Assembly: GCF_002250505.1 (NCBI RefSeq)
Contig: NZ_NJGY01000001.1
Coordinates: forward strand, 603,923-667,922
Reading direction: 5' to 3'
Length of the DNA stretch: 64,000 bases
Source of the DNA: Janthinobacterium sp. PC23-8
Lineage (GTDB): Bacteria > Pseudomonadota > Gammaproteobacteria > Burkholderiales > Burkholderiaceae_D
Below the pieces are notes generated by a model. It worked only from the letters and a program-made list of their open reading frames with translations, did not search any database and was not told where the DNA came from. Below are positions 39,561 to 49,649 of the stretch, piece by piece (the stretch's first letter is position 1; each line of letters begins with the position of its first letter). A program made the translations under genes and the position numbers.

Positions 39561-41183
39561 CTATATTGCCCAGGCCGGTGGCGCCAAGGAGCGGACAGCC
39601 GTGTGCGAACCGGGCCGGCCGGGACGATGGCCCGCGCGCGCCAGCTTGAACACGCTCACCGCATCGCACAGGCGGACCGCCTGCTCCTGCATCGATGCGG
39701 CGGCTGCGGCGGCCTGTTCGACCAACGCTGCGTTCTGCTGTGTTACCTGGTCCATTTGCGTGATGGCCTGGTTGGCCTGCTCGATGCCCAGACTCTGTTC
39801 CGCGCTGGCCGCAGTAATCTCGCGCATGATGTCCGTCACGCGCGTGATGCTGGTGACGACTTGATCCATCGTCGCTCCCGCCACGTTGACCAGTTGCGAG
39901 CCGGCGCCGACTTTATCGACCGAGTCGCCGATAAGCGCCTTGATATCCCTGGCGGCCGCCGCCGAACGCTGCGCCAGCGTGCGTACCTCGCTCGCCACCA
40001 CGGCAAAGCCACGTCCCTGCTCACCGGCGCGCGCCGCCTCGACCGCCGCGTTCAAGGCCAGGATATTGGTCTGAAACGCGATGCCGTCGATCACGCTGAT
40101 AATATCGACGATCTTCGCCGACGAGGCGTTGATCGATTCCATGGTTTCGACCACTTTCGCCACCGCCGTGCCGCCACGGACGGCGATGCCCGATGCGGAC
40201 AGCGCAAGCTCGTTGGCCTGGCGGGCATGGTCGGCGTTCAGTTTGACGGTGCTGGTGAGCTCCTCCATAGACGACGCCGTTTCCTCCAGCGAACTGGCCT
40301 GCTCTTCGGTGCGCGACGACAGATCCATGTTGCCAGCCGCGATTTGCGCCGACGCGGTGGCGATGGTCTCGGTGCTGCCGCGCACCTGGTTCACCAGCTG
40401 CCCCAGATTGGCTGTCATGTCCTTCAACGCCTGCATCAACTGGCCGGTTTCGCACGCCGACGTGACTTTGATATCATGCGTCAGGTCGCCGCTGGCGACG
40501 GCGCGCGCCAGCATCACCGCTTCGCGCAGCGGCGCCGAAACGACGCGGGCAATGCCGGCCGCCAGCGCGATGCCGATGCCGATATTCAGCACCAGCAGTA
40601 CGGCGGCGGTGAGGCGCGCGTGATCATAGGTGACGCCGGCGGCATCGCTGGCGGCGGCGCCGCCGGCGATGCTCAGCTTGACGAGCTTGTTGACAGTGTC
40701 GAAAATGCCCGTCAGCGCCTTGGCCGACGGACCGATCAACAAGGCGCGCGCCTCGGCCTTCTGGTGCAGGCGCGACAGGGCCATGACCTTGGGGTGCTCG
40801 GTCATGAAGGTGGCCCAGTCGTGGTCGAAGGCAGCGGCAAGGGCGCGCTCGTCGGCGGTCGAGATCAACTTCTCGAGCGCGGCGCGGTCGGCGTTGGTGA
40901 CTGCCTGGATCTCGTCCATCCGCTTCTCGTAGCCGGCCATCGCCTTGTCATCGTCCGCCAGAAGGTGGGCAAGTTCCCAGCGGCGCATCTCGGCCAGGTC
41001 GGTGCGCAGACTCATGGCGATTTGCACACTGGGCATCCAGTCCTGCGCCAGGTCACGGCTGGCCTGATTGACGCGGCCCATCGAATAGATCGAACTGATC
41101 CCCATGGCCAGCGTCAACAGCAGTACGATACCAAAGGCGACAAACAGCTTGGTGGCGATTTTCAGATTGTAGAACCAGCGCAT
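39561..41183 (-). CDS. Methyl-accepting chemotaxis protein (4HB type)
   Basis: A 540-residue chemoreceptor. The N-terminal helix ([23 protein letters not shown]) is followed by a four-helix-bundle sensor of the Tar/4HB_MCP kind (about 35-190), a second helix ([25 protein letters not shown]), HAMP and the signalling domain with the invariant tip [55 protein letters not shown] is a methylation-helix segment. It is 71 bases downstream of a secreted Cache-domain protein on the same strand. Confidence 0.95.
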   Translation of the reverse strand: MRWFYNLKIATKLFVAFGIVLLLTLAMGISSIYSMGRVNQASRDLAQDWMPSVQIAMSLRTDLAEMRRWELAHLLADDDKAMAGYEKRMDEIQAVTNADRAALEKLISTADERALAAAFDHDWATFMTEHPKVMALSRLHQKAEARALLIGPSAKALTGIFDTVNKLVKLSIAGGAAASDAAGVTYDHARLTAAVLLVLNIGIGIALAAGIARVVSAPLREAVMLARAVASGDLTHDIKVTSACETGQLMQALKDMTANLGQLVNQVRGSTETIATASAQIAAGNMDLSSRTEEQASSLEETASSMEELTSTVKLNADHARQANELALSASGIAVRGGTAVAKVVETMESINASSAKIVDIISVIDGIAFQTNILALNAAVEAARAGEQGRGFAVVASEVRTLAQRSAAAARDIKALIGDSVDKVGAGSQLVNVAGATMDQVVTSITRVTDIMREITAASAEQSLGIEQANQAITQMDQVTQQNAALVEQAAAAAASMQEQAVRLCDAVSVFKLARAGHRPGRPGSHTAVRSLAPPAWAI

Positions 41184-41254
41184 AAATACCTTCCATTACG
41201 TCACGTCACGTGCCGTGCGCATCGCCCGCGATGTCACGGGCACCAGCAAATGCC

Positions 41255-41716
41255 TCAGTCCTTGTAGATACCGCAGCTGACCACCATATCCTCGTACTTT
41301 TCCAGGTAGGTCGATTTCATCCGGCTCTGCCTGGTCAGCGGATCGGGCCAGCGATAGTCCTGCCAGCCCTTGCCTTTGGTGCGGGCCAACTCGAAGCGCT
41401 CCTTGCCGATGGACTTGCCGTCGGCATCCTTGATATCGTTCAGATTCTTGCCCGCGATCTTGGGATTGGCGCCGTTGGCCCGGGTGATGCCATCCATGCC
41501 GCTGATGAACACATACAGGTCGCGGTCCTTGTAGCGCGCACTGCCGGCCTGCACATCCTGGATGACTTTCTCCTTGCCCTCTTTCTTCATGTCGTCGATG
41601 ACCTTCTTCACCATCGCGACAGCCTCGTCAGCCGTACCCCGGTCAGATGCTGCAACGGACATGCCGGCAAAGCTGATCAACAGTGACGCCATTGCCAGTT
41701 TAAACATGGTTCGCAT
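41255..41716 (-). CDS. Secreted single-Cache-domain protein
   Basis: A 153-residue exported protein. The signal peptide (about 1-22, ending VAA) is followed by a small-molecule-binding Cache-like domain: AVAMVKKVIDDMKKEGKEKVIQDVQ..., RDLYVFISGMDGITRANGANPKIAGKNLNDIKDADGK, then GWQDYRWPDPLTRQSRMKSTYLEKYEDMVVSCGIYKD. Cache domains usually sit inside receptors; a free periplasmic one directly upstream of a chemoreceptor gene probably acts as its ligand-binding adaptor. GGGAG precedes the ATG. A relic of its 3' end lies at 39005-39056. Confidence 0.82.
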   Translation of the reverse strand: MRTMFKLAMASLLISFAGMSVAASDRGTADEAVAMVKKVIDDMKKEGKEKVIQDVQAGSARYKDRDLYVFISGMDGITRANGANPKIAGKNLNDIKDADGKSIGKERFELARTKGKGWQDYRWPDPLTRQSRMKSTYLEKYEDMVVSCGIYKD

Positions 41717-41763
41717 GATTTTCTCCCAGTTGTTGATCTTGATGATTTGGTAGCGCCAGTCGT

Positions 41764-42783
41764 TCAGAATACATGCCTGAGCCCGAGCGCCTCGCTACCG
41801 GCGGAGGCGGCGCCGCTGCGCTTGTCGCGCGAGTAGATCGCATAGACATCGGTGCGCTTCGACAGCCGGTAACCGTAGCCGAAAGACGAGGTGGTGCGAT
41901 GCGCTTCGGCCACGCCCGGCGCCTCGATGCGCGAGCGGGCCACTTCCGCCATCAGCGTTCCGGCCGCCGAGACCGGCACGGAAACGCCGATGTCGGCGGT
42001 ACGCGTGGAACGGCCGCGATCGATGCTGGTGCGCGAGCCGTTGGCGTAGAGTTTGAGCGCACCGAAGTCGTAGCTGGCGCCGCCGAGCACCGCGTTCTGC
42101 TCGACCGCCAGCGGCGTCAGTACATTGACCCTCAGCCGTTGCGCCGACAGCGCCGCCACGAATGCGCCGCTGGTGTAGACGCCGTGCAGGCCGAGATTGG
42201 CCACCCCGGCACGGCCAGCCACCTCGCCCAGGCCATATTGCGCCGTGCCGCGAAAGCCCTTGACGGTGGGCGTCGTGTATTGGACGACGTTGTTCCACAC
42301 CGTGTCGCCCAGCACATTGCTGCCGTAGGTGGCGACAAAGGTCTGCAGCACCAGCGGCGAGAACACCACCGACGAGCCGAAGGGGCTCAGTTGAGTCATC
42401 GCGGCGTAGGCCGGATTGGTCTGGCGGCCCAGGGTCAGGCCGCCCCAGCTGCCCTCCAGGCCGACCCACGCGTTGCGGGAGAACAGCGGATCGGCCGCGC
42501 TGCGGCCTTGTTCGCCGGTATCGGGACGGAAGAAACTCTCGAGTGCGTAGATCGCCTTCAGGTCGCCGCCCAGGTCTTCCTTGCCGCGAAAACCGAGAAA
42601 CGAGGTGGTCAGGCCACCGCCATTGACTTGCTGTACCGCCGCCGCGTCGCCGCTGCGCTGCATTTTTCCGGCGTAGGCGCCGACCAGGCCATACACCTCG
42701 ATCGATGACTGGGCGCGGGCGTCGATGGCGGCGCCGCCGGCAAGGGCGGCAACTGCCAGCATGGGCAAACAGGTTTTATACAT
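41764..42783 (-). CDS. Gram-negative general porin
   Basis: A 339-residue, 16-strand-type porin. The signal peptide (about 1-24, ARA-Q) leads to SSIEVYGLVGAYAGK, the classic betaproteobacterial porin start. Also seen are SFLGFRGKEDLGGDLKAIYALESFF, NAWVGLEGSWGGLTLGRQTNP (channel-loop PEFGG-like segment) and the terminal LGLRHVF with C-terminal Phe. It lies just downstream of the MFS transporter of the hydantoinase cluster and may supply the outer-membrane route for the same substrate. Confidence 0.92.
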   Translation of the reverse strand: MYKTCLPMLAVAALAGGAAIDARAQSSIEVYGLVGAYAGKMQRSGDAAAVQQVNGGGLTTSFLGFRGKEDLGGDLKAIYALESFFRPDTGEQGRSAADPLFSRNAWVGLEGSWGGLTLGRQTNPAYAAMTQLSPFGSSVVFSPLVLQTFVATYGSNVLGDTVWNNVVQYTTPTVKGFRGTAQYGLGEVAGRAGVANLGLHGVYTSGAFVAALSAQRLRVNVLTPLAVEQNAVLGGASYDFGALKLYANGSRTSIDRGRSTRTADIGVSVPVSAAGTLMAEVARSRIEAPGVAEAHRTTSSFGYGYRLSKRTDVYAIYSRDKRSGAASAGSEALGLRHVF

Positions 42784-42879
42784 GATGTCTCCTTTTTTTA
42801 TCCTGGTGCAGTCTCAGGCCACGCCCGGGAATTTATTAACGCAAACAAATAGTCTTTACAGTGTCGAAATCGCCGCAGC

Positions 42880-44316
42880 TCAGGGAGAGATCTCTTCCAG
42901 CGAGCGGTTGCTCGTTTCGATCATGCGCCAGCTCGCCACCAGCCCGACGACGGTGACGCCGGCAAACACCAGGAACACCATGGCGATGCCCTGCTTGGCC
43001 AGCACCAGGCCAACCATCGCCGGTGCGGCGGCCGACGCCGCCCGTAGCCACGACGTCGCCAGGCCGGTGCCGATGGCGCGCATCCGGGTCGGATAGATCT
43101 CCGAGGTGTACAGGTACAGCATGACGGTGGTGGTGCCCATCACCGCGTAGGCGCCGGAGGCCAGTATCATCACGTTGGTGGCGCTTTCCGTGCCCAGCAC
43201 GACCAACCCCAGGAGCAGCAGGCCGGCGACGCAGAAACTGCCGATGGCCCAGCGGCGCCGTCCCACGCGGTCGATGATCAGCGCGCAGCAAATGACGGCG
43301 CAGGTGCTGAGCACATTCGACAGCGACGCCATGCGCAGCGCTTCCTGCAGCGGCAGGTGGTACACGGTTTTATACAGGCTGGGCAGCCAGTTATTGATGC
43401 CGTTGGCGATGAAATAGGCGCTGGCCCACAATACCCAGACCACCAGCGTGCGCGGACGGTAGATCGGCGAGAACAACTCTTTCCACGAGCGCTTGCGCTG
43501 GTTCTGCAACGTGCTGGTGATGGCGGCGACGCGCTGCCCGACGGCGGCGCTGTCGGCCGGGTCAATGTGCCGTCCGGGCGTTGCCGCTTCGACGCTGGCG
43601 ATGATTTTTTCGGCCTTGTCGTAGCGGCCGCGCGAGATCAGCCAGCGCGGCGATTCGGGCAGGCGGCAGACAAAATACGTGATGATCAGCCCCGGCAGAC
43701 CGCCTACCAGGAACATGCACTCCCAGCCGTAACGGGGCACCACAAAAGCGCCGATCTGCGCCGCACCCAGCAGGCCGATCGGAAAGATCATTTCGTAGAG
43801 CATGAAGAAGCGGCCGCGGCCGTGGGTCTGCGACAGCTCGTTGATATAGGTCGCCGCCACCGGCACCTCGCCGCCCACGCCGATGCCCTGCACGAAGCGC
43901 GCCGCAAACAACATGTGCAGGTTGCCGGTGAAGGCGCAGACGATGCTCATCACCGACATCACGGCGATGGTGATGCCGGCGCTGGGGACGCGGCCGATCC
44001 GTTCGGCCAGCCAGCCAAAGAACAGCGCGCCGATCACCTGTCCCAGATAGCCGGCGGCGATCAGCAGGCCGACCTGGCCGGGCGTGATGTGCCACAGCCC
44101 GATCAGCACCGGCAGCACAAAGGCCAGCGACAGGGCGTCGAAGGCGTCGAAGAAGGTGGCGGTGCCCATGACGATGCGCGCCCTGGTGTGCCAGCGGCAC
44201 ATGTGGACATTTTCGAGTCGGAACAGCAGGCCGGCGGCGCGCGTGCCGGGCGCGCCGGAGGGGGTGGTGTCAAGGTCTTTTTGTTGCGATCCCGTCGGGT
44301 ATGATGCGGTGCTCAT
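42880..44316 (-). CDS. MFS transporter (AAHS/sugar-porter like)
   Basis: A 478-residue, twelve-helix facilitator. An N-terminal hydrophilic stretch of about 45 residues precedes helix 1 (GTATFFDAFDALSLAFVLPVLIG). The family loop motif GWLAERIGRVPSAG and the second-half RVGRRRWAIG are present, together with RLPESPRWLISRGRYDKAE and YTSEIYPTRMRAIGTG. This combination is typical of the aromatic-acid/sugar porter group. It lies 46 bases downstream of the CobW gene on the same strand and is likely the importer for the hydantoinase-cluster substrate. Confidence 0.9.
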   Translation of the reverse strand: MSTASYPTGSQQKDLDTTPSGAPGTRAAGLLFRLENVHMCRWHTRARIVMGTATFFDAFDALSLAFVLPVLIGLWHITPGQVGLLIAAGYLGQVIGALFFGWLAERIGRVPSAGITIAVMSVMSIVCAFTGNLHMLFAARFVQGIGVGGEVPVAATYINELSQTHGRGRFFMLYEMIFPIGLLGAAQIGAFVVPRYGWECMFLVGGLPGLIITYFVCRLPESPRWLISRGRYDKAEKIIASVEAATPGRHIDPADSAAVGQRVAAITSTLQNQRKRSWKELFSPIYRPRTLVVWVLWASAYFIANGINNWLPSLYKTVYHLPLQEALRMASLSNVLSTCAVICCALIIDRVGRRRWAIGSFCVAGLLLLGLVVLGTESATNVMILASGAYAVMGTTTVMLYLYTSEIYPTRMRAIGTGLATSWLRAASAAAPAMVGLVLAKQGIAMVFLVFAGVTVVGLVASWRMIETSNRSLEEISP

Positions 44317-44362
44317 GTTGTCTCCGTTATTAGGGTTGTTCCGCCGTCTGCGCGGCGTTGGC

Positions 44363-45379
44363 TTATTTTTGAGTAAAGATGGTCAGCGTGCCGTCTATTT
44401 CCTCCTGTTCGATGCCGCGCGTGATGAACACCAGCCGCGTGCGATGGTCTTCGCCGGGCCACGCGTCGAGGATGCGGGGCGGGTGAAACACATGCTGCAC
44501 GCCGTGGATCACCAGCGGCCGGTCGGGATGCTCGCGCACATTTACCAGGCCCTTGATGCGCAGCAGGTCGGGGCCGCGCATGGCGGTGATCAAGGCCAGC
44601 CAGGAATCGAAGGCCTGCCGGGAAATCGCCTCGTCGAGCACCACCGCATACGAGCGGATGCCATCGTCGTGGTGGTGCGCGTGCGGTGCGTCGTGAGGAT
44701 GCTGGTGCCCATCGTCTTGGCCGTGGTCATGGCCGTGCTGGTGACCGGCGTGCTGGCCGGCCGGCGCGCCACCGAACAGCAGCTCCGGCGTGATCCGGCC
44801 ATGGCGCACCAGGTTTACCGGCGCGTCGTGGTTCAGCCGCTGCACGCGCTGCAGCAAAGCCTGCAGCGCTTCCTGCGTCACCAGGTCGTCCTTGGTCAGC
44901 ACCAGCCGGTCGGCCAGCGCCACCTGGTTCACGGCGGCGGCGTGCTGGTCCAGCGTGGAGCCGGCGTTGACGGCGTCGACCGTGGTGATCAGCCGGTCAA
45001 AATGGAAGTGCTCGCGCAGCGTCTCGTCCGACATCAGCGTGTGCAGGATGGGCGCCGGGTCGGCCAGTCCGGTCGTCTCCACCAGCACGCGGTCAACGCC
45101 GAGCGCGCCGCCGTCGACGCGCAGGCGGTTCAGGGCCGTCAGCAAATCGCCGCGCACCGTGCAGCACACGCAGCCGTTGGCCAGCAACACCAGCTCCTCG
45201 CGGGTCTGTTCCAGCAGTTCGTGGTCCAGCCCGACGGCGCCGTATTCGTTGATGATGACGGCGGTACGGGCAAACGCCGGATCGCGCAGTATGTGCGACA
45301 GCAAGGTGGTCTTGCCGCTGCCGAGAAAACCGGTCAGCACAGTGACGGGCAAGGTCGCAGGGTGGTTCGCTTGGTTCAT
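44363..45379 (-). CDS. CobW/COG0523-family GTP-binding metallochaperone
   Basis: A 338-residue G3E GTPase. Walker A GFLGSGKTTLLSHIL, the metal-binding CxCC motif GCVCCTVRGDL, the switch region ETTGLADPAP and the NKxD-like LTKDDLV are all present. A His-rich insertion (residues about 205-245) can hold more metal, and a C-terminal CobW domain follows (RIKGLVNV...VIHGVQHVFHPP). COG0523 proteins deliver zinc, cobalt or iron to target enzymes. It is part of the hydantoinase operon, 14 bases downstream of a small Cys protein, so it may metallate HyuA/HyuB. Confidence 0.9.
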   Translation of the reverse strand: MNQANHPATLPVTVLTGFLGSGKTTLLSHILRDPAFARTAVIINEYGAVGLDHELLEQTREELVLLANGCVCCTVRGDLLTALNRLRVDGGALGVDRVLVETTGLADPAPILHTLMSDETLREHFHFDRLITTVDAVNAGSTLDQHAAAVNQVALADRLVLTKDDLVTQEALQALLQRVQRLNHDAPVNLVRHGRITPELLFGGAPAGQHAGHQHGHDHGQDDGHQHPHDAPHAHHHDDGIRSYAVVLDEAISRQAFDSWLALITAMRGPDLLRIKGLVNVREHPDRPLVIHGVQHVFHPPRILDAWPGEDHRTRLVFITRGIEQEEIDGTLTIFTQK

Positions 45380-45393
45380 GTGGTTTCCTTTTT

Positions 45394-45774
45394 TTAGCCG
45401 TGCAGCTTGGCAAACGAGCGCAATGTCTTGCCCAGCCGGGACAGGAGAAAATCGGACGCTTCGGCTTCGGCGGCGCTGCCATCCGGGGCGTCGATCAAGG
45501 CCCCGAGCAAGGCGTCGAGGCGCCAGAGGCCGGCCGCCTCGTCGAAGCCGTGGCGGCGCAGGAAGGCGACGATGTCGGCGCGCTGGCCGCGCTCGGCCTG
45601 CGCCAGCAGGTAATCGGCGATGTCCTGCTCGAAGTCCTGCAGACGCAAGGTGACGCCGCCGATGCCGCAGGCGCAGCCCGTCGCCAGGGCGACGTGCTGG
45701 CTCGACAGGCGTTGCCAGATATCGAGCAGTTCCTGCGCATCGCTGGCCGCCGAACCTGGGTGGGACGGCGCCAT
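45394..45774 (-). CDS. Small cysteine-motif protein of the hydantoinase cluster
   Basis: A 126-residue soluble protein not recognised as any family. Near residue 34 it has CACGIGG, a possible metal or cluster contact, and the rest is helical and Leu/Ala-rich (LRLQDFEQDIADYLLAQAERGQRADIVAFLRRHGF). It starts 4 bases after hydantoinase B and ends 14 bases before the CobW gene. This tight coupling makes it a candidate subunit or adaptor of the hydantoinase/oxoprolinase. Confidence 0.7.
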   Translation of the reverse strand: MAPSHPGSAASDAQELLDIWQRLSSQHVALATGCACGIGGVTLRLQDFEQDIADYLLAQAERGQRADIVAFLRRHGFDEAAGLWRLDALLGALIDAPDGSAAEAEASDFLLSRLGKTLRSFAKLHG

Positions 45775-45778
45775 GGCC

Positions 45779-47524
45779 TCAAGCCTCCCTGGCTTGGCCG
45801 CCGCGCAGACGCTCGGTGGCGTCCACGTCCACCTGGCCGTCGGCCGTCAGCCCCACCCGGTAGGCGTCGGCCGCCTGGGCGGCGCTGACATAGCCTTCGC
45901 GTACATCGTGCGCCACCAGTTCGGGATCGCGCTCGGCCGGCGGGCCGAAGCCGCCGCCGCCGCCCGAACGCATCTTGTAGGCGTCGCCGCGCGCCAGCCG
46001 CACATTGAAAATCTTGGCGTTCGGCTGCTCCTCGTCCCATACGCCGTTGCGGCGGATGCCGATGCCGTTGCCGGCCGCATCGTGGCCGCCATCGAGCCCC
46101 CACGGCTTGCAGTGGACGCGGTCGATGCGGGTGGTGACGGCGAAAGGCGACAGCGCCTGCACCACCATCTCGGCGCCCAGGCCGCCGCGCTGGCGGCCCG
46201 GTCCGGCGCTATCCTCGCGCAGCCGGTAGCTTTCGACCAGCACCGGATACTTCGCCTCGAGCTGCTCGGTCGGGCTGTTGTGGGTGTCGCCGTCGTTGAT
46301 GCAGACGGTGGCCGAGACGCCGTCCTCGCGCGACTTGGCGCCCCAGCCGCCGCCCAGCGGCCCGATGCCGACGATAAACAGGCGGCCGTCCTCCGGCGAG
46401 ATGCCGTGGATGTTGGGGAACACCAGGTCGGCATGATGGCCCGCGATGGCGCGGTCGGGAATGGCCGGCGCCAGCGCCTTGAAGATGGTGTCGATCACCG
46501 TCATCGGGAAGGTCATCCAGACCCGCATCGGGAACGGCCGCTCGGCGCTGATCACGGTGCCCATCGGCATGATGACCTTCAGCGGCCTGAAGCTGCCGTC
46601 GTTGACCGGATAATCGGTCGGCGTGGTCAGGCATTTGTAGGCCACCTGAGCGCAGGCGATGCCCGTGGTAAAGCCGGAATTGTAGAAGCCGCGCACCTGC
46701 TTGGCGACGTCGCTGAAGTCGATCGTCATTTCATCGCCGCTGACGATCACCTTGACGCGGATCGGAATGCGCTTGCCCACTTCCAGGCCGTCGTCGTCCA
46801 TGAACGACTCGGCTTCGTACACGCCGTCCGGGATGGTGAGCGTGTTGGCGCGCGCCAGCGCCTCGGAATGGTCCATGATCTGCGCCACCGCGCCCTGCAC
46901 CGCCGGCCAGCTGTAACGCTGCACCAGTTCCAGGAAACGGCGCTCGCCGGTGGTGATGGCGGTGATCTGCGCGCGCAGGTCGCCCATGGCGCGCTCGGAC
47001 AGGCGCACGTTCATGGCGATGATGTCGACCAGGTCCTGGTTGACGACGCCGCGCTTGCGGTATTTGACGATCGGAATCTGGATTCCTTCCGAGTAGATGT
47101 CGGTGGTGATCTGGCCCAGCGTGCCGCCGACGTCGAGCCAGTGCGCCATGCAGCAGGTAAAACCGATCAGGCGCTCTTCATGGTACACCGGCATGGTGAA
47201 CGTGAAGTGGTTCAAATGGCTGCCGGTGGTGTAGGCGTCGTTGGTGACGAGGATGTCGCCCGGCTCGATGTTCTCCAGCCCGAAATGGCGGATCTTGGCC
47301 TTGACCGTTTCGCTCATGCCACGGATAAACATCGGCAGGCCCAGCCCGATCGAAATCGAATCGCCTTCGACGGTGAACAGGCCGACAGTGAAGTCGAGCG
47401 CTTCATAGATGATCAGGTTGTAGGCGGTGCGGGTCAGGTTGGACTTCATTTCCTCCGTCACGGCGATCAGGCCATTGCGGATGATTTCGACGGTGACGGC
47501 GTCGACCGGTTGTGTGGTCTTCAT
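45779..47524 (-). CDS. Hydantoinase B / oxoprolinase family protein
   Basis: A 581-residue protein of the HyuB family, the partner subunit of ATP-dependent hydantoinases, 5-oxoprolinases and acetone/acetophenone carboxylases. Characteristic segments are MFIRGMSETVKAKIRHFG, GDILVTNDAYTTGSHLNHFTFTMPVYHEERLIGF, DFSDVAKQVRGFYNSGF and GDTHNSPTEQLEAKYPVLVESY. Its ATG overlaps the hyuA stop (TAATG). No ATP site of its own is expected. The exact amide, lactam or ketone substrate cannot be told. Confidence 0.92.
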   Translation of the reverse strand: MKTTQPVDAVTVEIIRNGLIAVTEEMKSNLTRTAYNLIIYEALDFTVGLFTVEGDSISIGLGLPMFIRGMSETVKAKIRHFGLENIEPGDILVTNDAYTTGSHLNHFTFTMPVYHEERLIGFTCCMAHWLDVGGTLGQITTDIYSEGIQIPIVKYRKRGVVNQDLVDIIAMNVRLSERAMGDLRAQITAITTGERRFLELVQRYSWPAVQGAVAQIMDHSEALARANTLTIPDGVYEAESFMDDDGLEVGKRIPIRVKVIVSGDEMTIDFSDVAKQVRGFYNSGFTTGIACAQVAYKCLTTPTDYPVNDGSFRPLKVIMPMGTVISAERPFPMRVWMTFPMTVIDTIFKALAPAIPDRAIAGHHADLVFPNIHGISPEDGRLFIVGIGPLGGGWGAKSREDGVSATVCINDGDTHNSPTEQLEAKYPVLVESYRLREDSAGPGRQRGGLGAEMVVQALSPFAVTTRIDRVHCKPWGLDGGHDAAGNGIGIRRNGVWDEEQPNAKIFNVRLARGDAYKMRSGGGGGFGPPAERDPELVAHDVREGYVSAAQAADAYRVGLTADGQVDVDATERLRGGQAREA

Positions 47525-49626
47525 TACAGTTCGCTCCCGATGGAAATTTGCAGGTTGCCGCAGGCGTCGACCAGCACCGAGTCGCCCGGCTGCACGACGG
47601 TGGTCGAGGCGTGTTCCTCGATCAGCGCCGGGCCGTCGATCCGATTGCCGCTGCGCAGCAGATGGCGCTTGTAGACGTTGGCGTCGACAAAGCCCTGCGC
47701 CGAGCGGAAGTACACCGGCTTGCTGGCGCGCAGCGCCTCTGCCTGCGGCGTGGCACTACCCTCTTCCACCGCGTGGCGCGGCGGCTTGCGCATCACGCCC
47801 AGCACCGTCACCCGCAGGCTGACCAGGTCGGCCGGCTCGGCCGGCGCCGAGGTGCCGTAGCGCACCGCATGGACGGCGTCGAAACGCTGCTTGATGGCGC
47901 CGCGGTCCTGGCGCTCAAAGTAGTCAGTCTCCAGATCGACCGCCACCGCGTGCTCCTGGCCGACATAGCGCATGTCGGCGGCGCGCTCGATGACGATGGC
48001 CTCCGGCGTAACGGCCGACTGCGCCAGCGCGGCGCGGCCTTCGTCCTCCATCTCGGCATAGATTGCCTCGATGTCCTCGAACGAGACCTCGTCGAGCTTG
48101 CGGAACACCGAGCGCACATAGTCGTAGCGCAGATCGGAGAACAGCATGCCGTAGGCCGAGAAATAGCCGGGCGCATAAGGGATGAGCACCTTGCGGATGC
48201 CCAGTTCGCGCGCGATTGCCGAGGCGTGCAGGGGACCGGCGCCGCCATACACGACCATCGTGAAACGGCCGGCGTCGAGCCCGCGTTCGGTGGTGACAGC
48301 CTTGACCGCGTGCGACATCGAGGTGACGGCGATGCGCAGGATGCCGTCGGCGGCCTTGACCGGATCGAGGTCGAGCGGCTTGCCGATGCGTTCGGCCATG
48401 GCCTGGTGCGCGGCCTGTTTGTCGAGCAGCATTTCGCCGCCCAGGAAGTTATGCTCGTCCAGGCGCCCCAGCAGCAGATTGGCGTCGGTGACGGTCGGTT
48501 CGGCGCCGCCGCGGCCGTAGCATGCCGGACCGGGGTTGGAGCCGGCGCTCTGCGGGCCGACGCGCAGCGCCTTGCCGCCCTCCAGGCGGGCGATGCTGCC
48601 GCCGCCGGTGCCCACTTCGAAGATATCGATCATCGGGATCTGGATCGGCAGCGCCTTTTCGTAGCCGCCGATCAGGGCGCTGCTGCTGGTGAGCGGCTTG
48701 CCCTCGCTGATCACGCCGGCCTTGGCGGTAGTGCCGCCCATATCGAAGGCGATGGCGTCGCCCAGTCCAAGCTGGGCGCAGATGGCCTGGGCGCCGATCA
48801 CGCCGGCCGCCGGCCCCGATTCCAGCATGCGCACGCATTCGCGCCGCGCATGCTCGAGCGGGAACAGGCCGCCGGTCGATTGCACGGCGTAAAAGTCGCC
48901 GGGAAAACCCTGCTCGGTCAGGTGGGTTTCCAGCTCGCCCAGATAGGCCGACACGCGCGGGCCGACATAGGCGTTGGCGGCGACGGTCGAGACGCGCTCG
49001 AACTCGCGGTACTCCTGCGACAGTTCGTGCGAGGCGGTGACGAACACGCCGGGCAGCTCTTCGCGCACGATCTCGCGCACGCGGATTTCATGGGCCGCAT
49101 TGCGATAGGAGTGCAGCAGCAGGATGGCGACGGCGTCGACCCCTTCGGCCTTCAGTTCGCGCGCCAGTTCGCGCACGCGCGCCTCGTCGAGCGGCACGTG
49201 CACGCTGCCGTCGGCCAGCAGGCGCTCGGGCACTTCGTAGCGCAGCGAGCGGCGGATCAGCGGTTCGTGCTTGGAGAAAAACAGATTGTAGGCGTCCGGA
49301 CGGTTGACGCGGCCGATCTCGTAAATATCGCGGAAACCCTGGGTGATCAACAGCGCCGTTTTGGCGCCGTTGCGTTCGAGCAGGGTGTTGATGGCGATGG
49401 TCGAGCCGTGCAGGAACAGGCCGCCGTTTTCGACGTGGGCGCCGGCGTTGTCCAGCGTATTCTGGATGCCGTCGACCAGTTGGCCGTGGGTCGACAGCGC
49501 CTTGCCAAAGGACAGCTCGCCAGTTTTTTCGTTCAGGATCGCGAGATCGGTAAAGGTGCCGCCGATATCGACGGCGATGCGCAGATGGCCGGCATTGCGT
49601 TTGCCGGGGTTGCTTGGGCTAGTCAT
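47524..49626 (-). CDS. Hydantoinase/oxoprolinase A subunit
   Basis: A 700-residue HyuA-family ATPase subunit of the ASKHA fold. It has the phosphate-1 loop RIAVDIGGTFTDLAI, HGSTIAINTLLERNGAKTALLITQGFRD, STGGLFPLEHAR and the second phosphate motif AIAFDMGGTTAKAGVISEG. A C-terminal hydantoinase domain ends at QISIGSEL. With HyuB it hydrolyses or carboxylates a cyclic amide or ketone at the expense of ATP. The ATG at 49626 is used; upstream extension runs into the FAH gene. It is 23 bases downstream of that gene. Confidence 0.93.
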   Translation of the reverse strand: MTSPSNPGKRNAGHLRIAVDIGGTFTDLAILNEKTGELSFGKALSTHGQLVDGIQNTLDNAGAHVENGGLFLHGSTIAINTLLERNGAKTALLITQGFRDIYEIGRVNRPDAYNLFFSKHEPLIRRSLRYEVPERLLADGSVHVPLDEARVRELARELKAEGVDAVAILLLHSYRNAAHEIRVREIVREELPGVFVTASHELSQEYREFERVSTVAANAYVGPRVSAYLGELETHLTEQGFPGDFYAVQSTGGLFPLEHARRECVRMLESGPAAGVIGAQAICAQLGLGDAIAFDMGGTTAKAGVISEGKPLTSSSALIGGYEKALPIQIPMIDIFEVGTGGGSIARLEGGKALRVGPQSAGSNPGPACYGRGGAEPTVTDANLLLGRLDEHNFLGGEMLLDKQAAHQAMAERIGKPLDLDPVKAADGILRIAVTSMSHAVKAVTTERGLDAGRFTMVVYGGAGPLHASAIARELGIRKVLIPYAPGYFSAYGMLFSDLRYDYVRSVFRKLDEVSFEDIEAIYAEMEDEGRAALAQSAVTPEAIVIERAADMRYVGQEHAVAVDLETDYFERQDRGAIKQRFDAVHAVRYGTSAPAEPADLVSLRVTVLGVMRKPPRHAVEEGSATPQAEALRASKPVYFRSAQGFVDANVYKRHLLRSGNRIDGPALIEEHASTTVVQPGDSVLVDACGNLQISIGSEL

Positions 49627-49649
49627 GCGATTTCTCCGGTTGAGATGAT

